NCBI GenBank assembly: GCA_036939355.1 | Contig: JALLAP010001215.1 | Location: forward strand, 1 to 11,199 | Direction of reading: 5' to 3' | Length of the DNA: 11,199 bases | Source of the DNA: Thalassiosira profunda | Taxonomy: Eukaryota > Bacillariophyta > Thalassiosirophyceae > Thalassiosirales > Thalassiosiraceae | Part shown: positions 7,977 through 11,199 of the stretch, piece by piece | How the letters are laid out: the number at the start of each line of letters is the position of its first letter | Position numbering within the stretch: the first letter of the stretch is position 1 | Notes under the pieces: generated by a model | Told to the model about the DNA's origin: nothing | Database searches by the model: none | What the model saw: the letters and a program-made list of their open reading frames with translations, nothing else | Made by a program: the position numbers and the translations under genes

Positions 7977-8049
7977 CCCAAGAGGCCACATCAAGGTAGA
8001 ATGATGCTCGATGCGAGCACCCGTCCTACCCGTCATTCTGCCTCTCAGG
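7977..8049 (-). promoter_or_regulatory. SECIS-like element in the 3' UTR of the selenoprotein gene
   Basis: On the minus strand this begins 37 nt after the TAA at 8087. Helix I: 8049-8040 pairs with 7986-7977 (10 bp, two of them G-U). Internal loop: AGAA (8039-8036) opposite GUG (7989-7987). Quartet: UGAC (8035-8032) faces UGAU (7993-7990), giving U-U, G-A, A-G and C-U, with the expected A before UGA. Helix II: 8031-8024 pairs with 8001-7994 (8 bp, with G-U ends). Above it lies an internal loop, CGGG (8023-8020) against UCA (8004-8002), then helix III, UGCUCG/CGAGCA, with a CAU loop. This is the form-2 SECIS layout. The usual unpaired AA (or CC) on the 5' side of the apical loop is missing; CGGG stands there instead. 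Confidence 0.7.
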
Positions 8050-8086
8050 TCTGTGTGTCGCTCGTTGAGATATATCACAAGAGAGA

Positions 8087-8902
8087 TTATACATCGCTCC
8101 CGTCATCTTCATCCCCTCCGGTGTAGATCATGGCCGCCGACTGCTGCCGGATCTCTTCGTGCTTCTGCCGGCACCGGGGAACCTGCAACATCATCCATAC
8201 GACAGTCAGTACAGCGAAGAATGAATGAGCATGGAATGCAGTTGGGGTGACACTCACGATGCAATCCTTCTTATTGCACTTGCACCGATTCTCCTCCGGG
8301 ATGAACGCCTCCACCCTGTCGAACGGCATCTGGTCGATCATCTTCTCCGCCCTAAACAAATCGACAATCACGCCATTTTCATCTATCATGAAGTCGCCCG
8401 GCAGCTGCCGGATCATGTCCATGTTGGTGCCCCAGCAGGCATCCCGCAAGGCATTCAATAGCTTCAGGAAGCGCCGGAACCGCGATTGCGCGAGGATGGC
8501 GAATGAGCCCCCGACCGCCGCCCGAATTGACTTGGGGAGCATGAACTTTTTGAAGGCGCTCCCCTTCGTGTCGCTCAATGCCAGCGACGTGTCGCTCTCG
8601 CTCGCGGGGCCGTACCGGCGGACATTTTCGGGGGTGGACTTGTACACGCTCAATGTCACGACGCCCGCCTTCTTGAACAGATCGGTCTGCTGCCGCAATC
8701 GGTCGACGTTGTACTGGCAGATGGGTCAGGCGGCGAAGCGGTAGAAGCTGAGGAGGACGCGTTTGCCGCGGAAGGAGGAGAGCTTGTGCTTGGCGCCGGA
8801 GGGATCGACGAGCTCGAAGTCGGGCGCGACGTCCCCGACGGTGACGAGCTTGGCCTTCTTCGCCTTGCCCACGTAGCTTTTGGCCGATTTCTCCACCCCC
8901 AT
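8087..8902 (-). CDS. Peroxiredoxin-like (AhpC/TSA, thioredoxin-fold) selenoprotein with UxxC active site
   Basis: This is a predicted thiol/selenol peroxidase or oxidoreductase. The CDS is complement(join(8087..8182, 8258..8902)), 246 residues if TGA at 8726-8728 is read as selenocysteine 59. The N-terminal part fits the redoxin family: VGDVAPDFELVDPSG, then LSSFRGKRVLLSFYRFAA, then U-PIC and a helix. The usual Cys form of this subfamily has FYR-x3-C-P-x-C, so U59 and C62 form UxxC. The frame is the same before and after TGA, and the rest continues the fold to PGDFMIDENGVIVDLF. A Cys-rich tail follows (C207, C209, C214, C219). The ATG at 8902 is the first in-frame ATG; an upstream TTG frame is ignored. 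The true stop is TAA (8087-8089). One phase-0 intron is present. A sequencing error turning TGC or TGT into TGA is the main alternative, but the SECIS-like hairpin argues against it. Confidence 0.85.
8183..8257 (-). other. Intron in the selenoprotein gene (75 nt, in-frame and stop-free)
   Basis: The donor is GATTGCATC|GTGAGT (starts 8257) and the acceptor is GATGTTGCAG|GTTCCC (ends 8183), phase 0. Splicing joins CNKKDCI to VPRCRQKHEE. Retention would insert 25 mostly hydrophobic residues into the Cys cluster without breaking the frame. Confidence 0.87.
8726..8728 (-). other. In-frame TGA, proposed selenocysteine codon (Sec59)
   Basis: The context on the minus strand is GCC GCC TGA CCC ATC TGC, read as A-A-U-P-I-C. 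The TGA replaces the first Cys of the CxxC redox motif. Other genes in the window (transporter, MATH-BTB-SAP, MYND) end with TGA, so TGA is not generally reassigned here. It lies far upstream of the hairpin, as eukaryotic Sec insertion allows. Confidence 0.82.
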
Positions 8903-9192
8903 ATGATCGCTCGATTTGCAAATGTATTGCAATGTTGCGCAGCGCGCTGTCGTGGAGGCCGCAAAGGACGAGGCCGTATCGTTGCTGATCGATCAGCCCC
9001 GCCTCCTCCGTCGGCCCTCGTTCGTGAGATGCTCGCGCGAGCAAAGAGAAAGTGCATGCAGCGTCTTGGGCATCCTATGCGAAGCTTTTGGCGCTTCGCC
9101 AACTGTCGCCAAGATTCTGCTTCTTTTCATTCAGTCAGATGATCCAGTTCACCCCACACCTACATACCACCGCAGCACTCAAAACGACGACG
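8903..9192. promoter_or_regulatory. Divergent upstream region (selenoprotein / gene 7)
   Basis: These 290 bp lie between divergent ATGs. They contain a perfect 7-bp hairpin, GCGAAGC and GCTTCGC, at 9079-9099, but no TATA box and no TTACGTA as in the other two divergent regions. Nothing else is recognisable. Confidence 0.45.
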
Positions 9193-11199
9193 ATGGCGCC
9201 GTCGGGAGCGGGAGCGGCTGCAGCGGCCGGCGGCGAGCATGCCGCGGCACACCCTCCGTCGACCTGCGGCTGCCCCGGCCAGTGCCGCCTCTTCGAGGAG
9301 CTCCCCGGCGACCGGGGCGTCATGATCACTTTGGGTGTCCCCTCCTCCCCCGCTCCTGGCCAGGAGGGCGTCGGCGACAGCCTCCTGGCGTCCCATTCGT
9401 TCCCGACAATTCCCACCGCGAGCATCGTCGACAGCACTCGCGGTAGCGTCCAACTCGATGGCGAAAAGGAGTCGTCGTCGGCTGGTGGGTGCACGTGCCT
9501 CCAGCTGCACCCGCAGGAGGACGCGAACCTTCCGCAGTTCCATCCAAACATCTACATCCCTGCGGCGCTGTTGGATTATCCGGAGGAACTGACCAAGTAC
9601 GGGGGCGGAGGTGAGGATCTGCTACTACCGCAGTTGCAATTTATTTTTTGGCAAGTATGCTCACGTCTTATGTCTCGGTTGCCTCATTGCTACATCAGGA
9701 TCCGGCGTGACCGTCTTCGGGGGCTACCATCCCGTTCTCGGATCCCTCGTCATGAAGCACGGGGGACACAAGGACTTAATCGAGCTCGTCAGCCTCGCCA
9801 AGATCGAACGGGAGATGGGCGTGCGCGGCCAGTGGAAGATTGACAACCTCCAAAAGGGAGGATGTGTCGAAGACAATGGAGGGGCGAAAATGAGCAACAC
9901 GGATCATGCCGTGGGGGCGCCGGCAGCGCATCGGCAGACGAAGCGGAAGACGGTGGCGGTTCCCGAGTTAACATCCACCGTGGGAGACATGATTGCGGCA
10001 GCGGAGGCAGCCGCGGGCGGGAATGGGTATGCGAAGATGAAGAAGGGCCAAAAGTCCCAGCCGCTACTCAACACGATGGGGTCCGTGATGCGGCGCATGG
10101 NATGCGAAGATGAAGAAGGGCCAAAAGTCCCAGCCGCTACTCAACACGATGGGGTCCGTGATGCGGCGCATGGGGAGCGCGTTCAATTTTGCGTCGGCAG
10201 ACAACCTCTCCTCCAGCCTGAGAAGGAAGAGCGTCGGCCGGAAGAGCGGCAAAAAGAGTGACCTCAGTCGGCTCGAGGACTCGGTGCGAGAGGCCGAGAT
10301 ACAGGCGATACATGCTGCAATCGAAGATATGCGCCAGCGCATCCCCTCGTTCCGGATGATCTACATCAGCCCGATGCACTTGCGCGAACGTGCCGAGGAG
10401 CTGAAGAACAACACATATCTGGCCAGCAGGAGGACCAAAAGCCTGGGCGGGTCGGGCAGTGGGGCGCGGGCGGGAAGCGGGACGTCAATGGAGATGGCCA
10501 AAGTCCCAGAGGGAGAGGAAACGAACTCTTCGTCGCAGCCAGTCACTCCGCAGCCGAAGGCTGGCAGCCCTTTGGCCTTTTCGGAGAGCAAGAAGCTGAT
10601 CCGCCGGCATTCCTCGCTGATGAGGAATGGGCGTAGAATCCATCTATTTGGGTCTCCCAACACCAAAGCGGCGTCGATTCATATTCATTCTCACAATGTG
10701 GACTTGTGCTTTGGGGGGAGCTATCGCTGCTGCGGATGTGCAGACGACGAGTCGGAGAACAAAGAGGAAACCTCTGGCAATCAGACGCACAGCTGCCGCT
10801 CCCGGGCCGACGGCAGCGATGGCTACGCCTGTCTAATGGCGTTCGTGGAACGCCTTCGCCACAAGCAGGAAGAAAACGAATGGAAGGTGACGCTGGCGCA
10901 GCAGACGATCGGACAGGTGGACGATGGGAAATCGGCCATGACGGCGTCTTCCCTCCTAGCGCGAGGGGAGCTTCACGGGCCACTCCTGCATCACTTGATC
11001 GATTCGGAGGTACAAGTCATTCGTAACTTGCAGATTCTGACCACGGACGAGGAGGTGGACGCAGTGGAGAGCGTTCGCGCAGAATACGAGAGCATCATGT
11101 CACTTCAGAAGAGGAGCAATCAGACAGTGAGCGCAGAAGAAGTGTCGAAAACGACCAACGACTTCGTGGGCAAGGCGATTCATAAGAATTTCCATCCCA
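9193..11199 (+). CDS. Large uncharacterised protein, possibly atypical-kinase-like (5' part; 3' end outside window)
   Basis: The start is the ATG at 9193 (GACGATGG, good context). Exon 1 is 9193..9610 and exon 2 begins at 9699 (phase 1). The N terminus is Ala-rich, followed by CGCPGQCRLFEELPGDRG. After the intron comes GSGVTVFGGYHPVLGS, then LVMKHGGHKDLIELVSLAKI, a block whose Lys before HGG could be a nucleotide-binding lysine. Later blocks look structured: RIPSFRMIYISPMHLRERAEE, a low-complexity basic/Ser-rich linker, HIHSHNVDLCFGGSY, and LMAFVERLRHKQEENEWKV. The pattern faintly recalls actin-fragmin-kinase-like proteins, but this is from memory and weak; I do not claim the function. A duplicated 72-bp block with an N at 10101 shifts the frame. 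Collapsing one copy gives one frame open to the window end. Confidence 0.75.
9611..9698 (+). other. Intron in gene 7 (88 nt)
   Basis: The donor is GCGGAG|GTGAGG and the acceptor is TACATCAG|GATCCGG, phase 1. Splicing restores a Gly codon (G + GA) and joins KYGGG to GSGVTVFGG. It also brings the two separately open frames into one. Confidence 0.85.
10029..10173 (+). repeat. 72-bp exact direct duplication flanking one N (probable assembly join)
   Basis: Bases 10029-10100 are repeated exactly at 10102-10173, separated by the single N at 10101. Both copies encode the same AKMKKGQKSQPLLNTMG segment in shifted frames. The 73-nt excess breaks the frame, and removing one copy plus the N restores it. 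An exact duplication meeting at an N is what two unmerged overlapping contig ends look like. Confidence 0.9.

Noticed and set aside
7861..7980. Other TGA/GA combinations downstream of the selenoprotein gene as alternative SECIS candidates
   Set aside because: Several NTGA motifs occur but none has complementary flanks that make helix I and helix II around a quartet; only 7977-8049 does.
8726..8728. TGA as a reassigned sense codon (variant nuclear code)
   Set aside because: The transporter, MATH-BTB-SAP and MYND genes end at TGA at natural positions, so TGA acts as a stop in this genome.
8087..8902. Peroxiredoxin-like gene as a pseudogene or as two separate ORFs split at the TGA
   Set aside because: The frame is kept on both sides, the TGA sits precisely at the active-site Cys, there is no other lesion, and a SECIS-like hairpin follows the true stop.
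9079..9099. 7-bp perfect hairpin (GCGAAGC / GCTTCGC) in a divergent promoter
   Set aside because: Short GC-rich palindromes are expected by chance and nothing links this one to a function.

Overview
The window is nuclear DNA from a eukaryote. Four short GT-AG introns (75-162 bp) interrupt recognisable genes, and the seven genes sit only about 160-400 bp apart. The mix of families (MATH-BTB-SAP, RING/Sel1/MYND, a DUF4097 protein with a mitochondrial-type N terminus, a likely selenoprotein peroxiredoxin) fits a compact-genome alga or protist, most likely a stramenopile. The organism is inferred from gene content and I cannot name it. TGA ends at least three of the genes, so the genetic code looks standard.

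Layout from left to right, with strictly alternating strands: (1) + the C-terminal half of an M17 leucyl aminopeptidase of the NPEPL1 type; (2) - a choline-transporter-like (SLC44/PNS1) membrane protein; (3) + a single-exon MATH-BTB-SAP protein; (4) - a RING-like/Sel1-repeat/MYND protein; (5) + a DUF4097/FAM185A-like protein; (6) - a peroxiredoxin-like protein with an in-frame TGA at its catalytic cysteine position; (7) + the 5' part of a large, poorly known protein that runs off the window. Genes 2/3, 4/5 and 6/7 are divergent pairs sharing 290-406 bp upstream regions. Genes 1/2, 3/4 and 5/6 are convergent with short 3' spacers.

The main discovery is gene 6. The TGA at 8726-8728 (minus strand) falls exactly at the first position of the family's CxxC active site, giving U-P-I-C, and the protein continues in the same frame. 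Starting 37 nt after its real TAA stop there is a hairpin at 7977-8049 with SECIS architecture: a 10-bp lower helix, an internal loop, a UGAC/UGAU non-Watson-Crick quartet, an 8-bp second helix and an apical internal loop under a small third helix. It lacks the usual unpaired AA. TGA and hairpin together argue for selenocysteine insertion in a redox enzyme.

The second notable point is a 72-bp exact direct duplication flanking a single N at 10101 inside gene 7. It breaks the reading frame and looks like two overlapping contig ends joined without merging. Collapsing one copy plus the N restores one frame open to the window end. I see no operon logic or shared pathway among the seven genes. They look like ordinary neighbours in a gene-dense nuclear genome.
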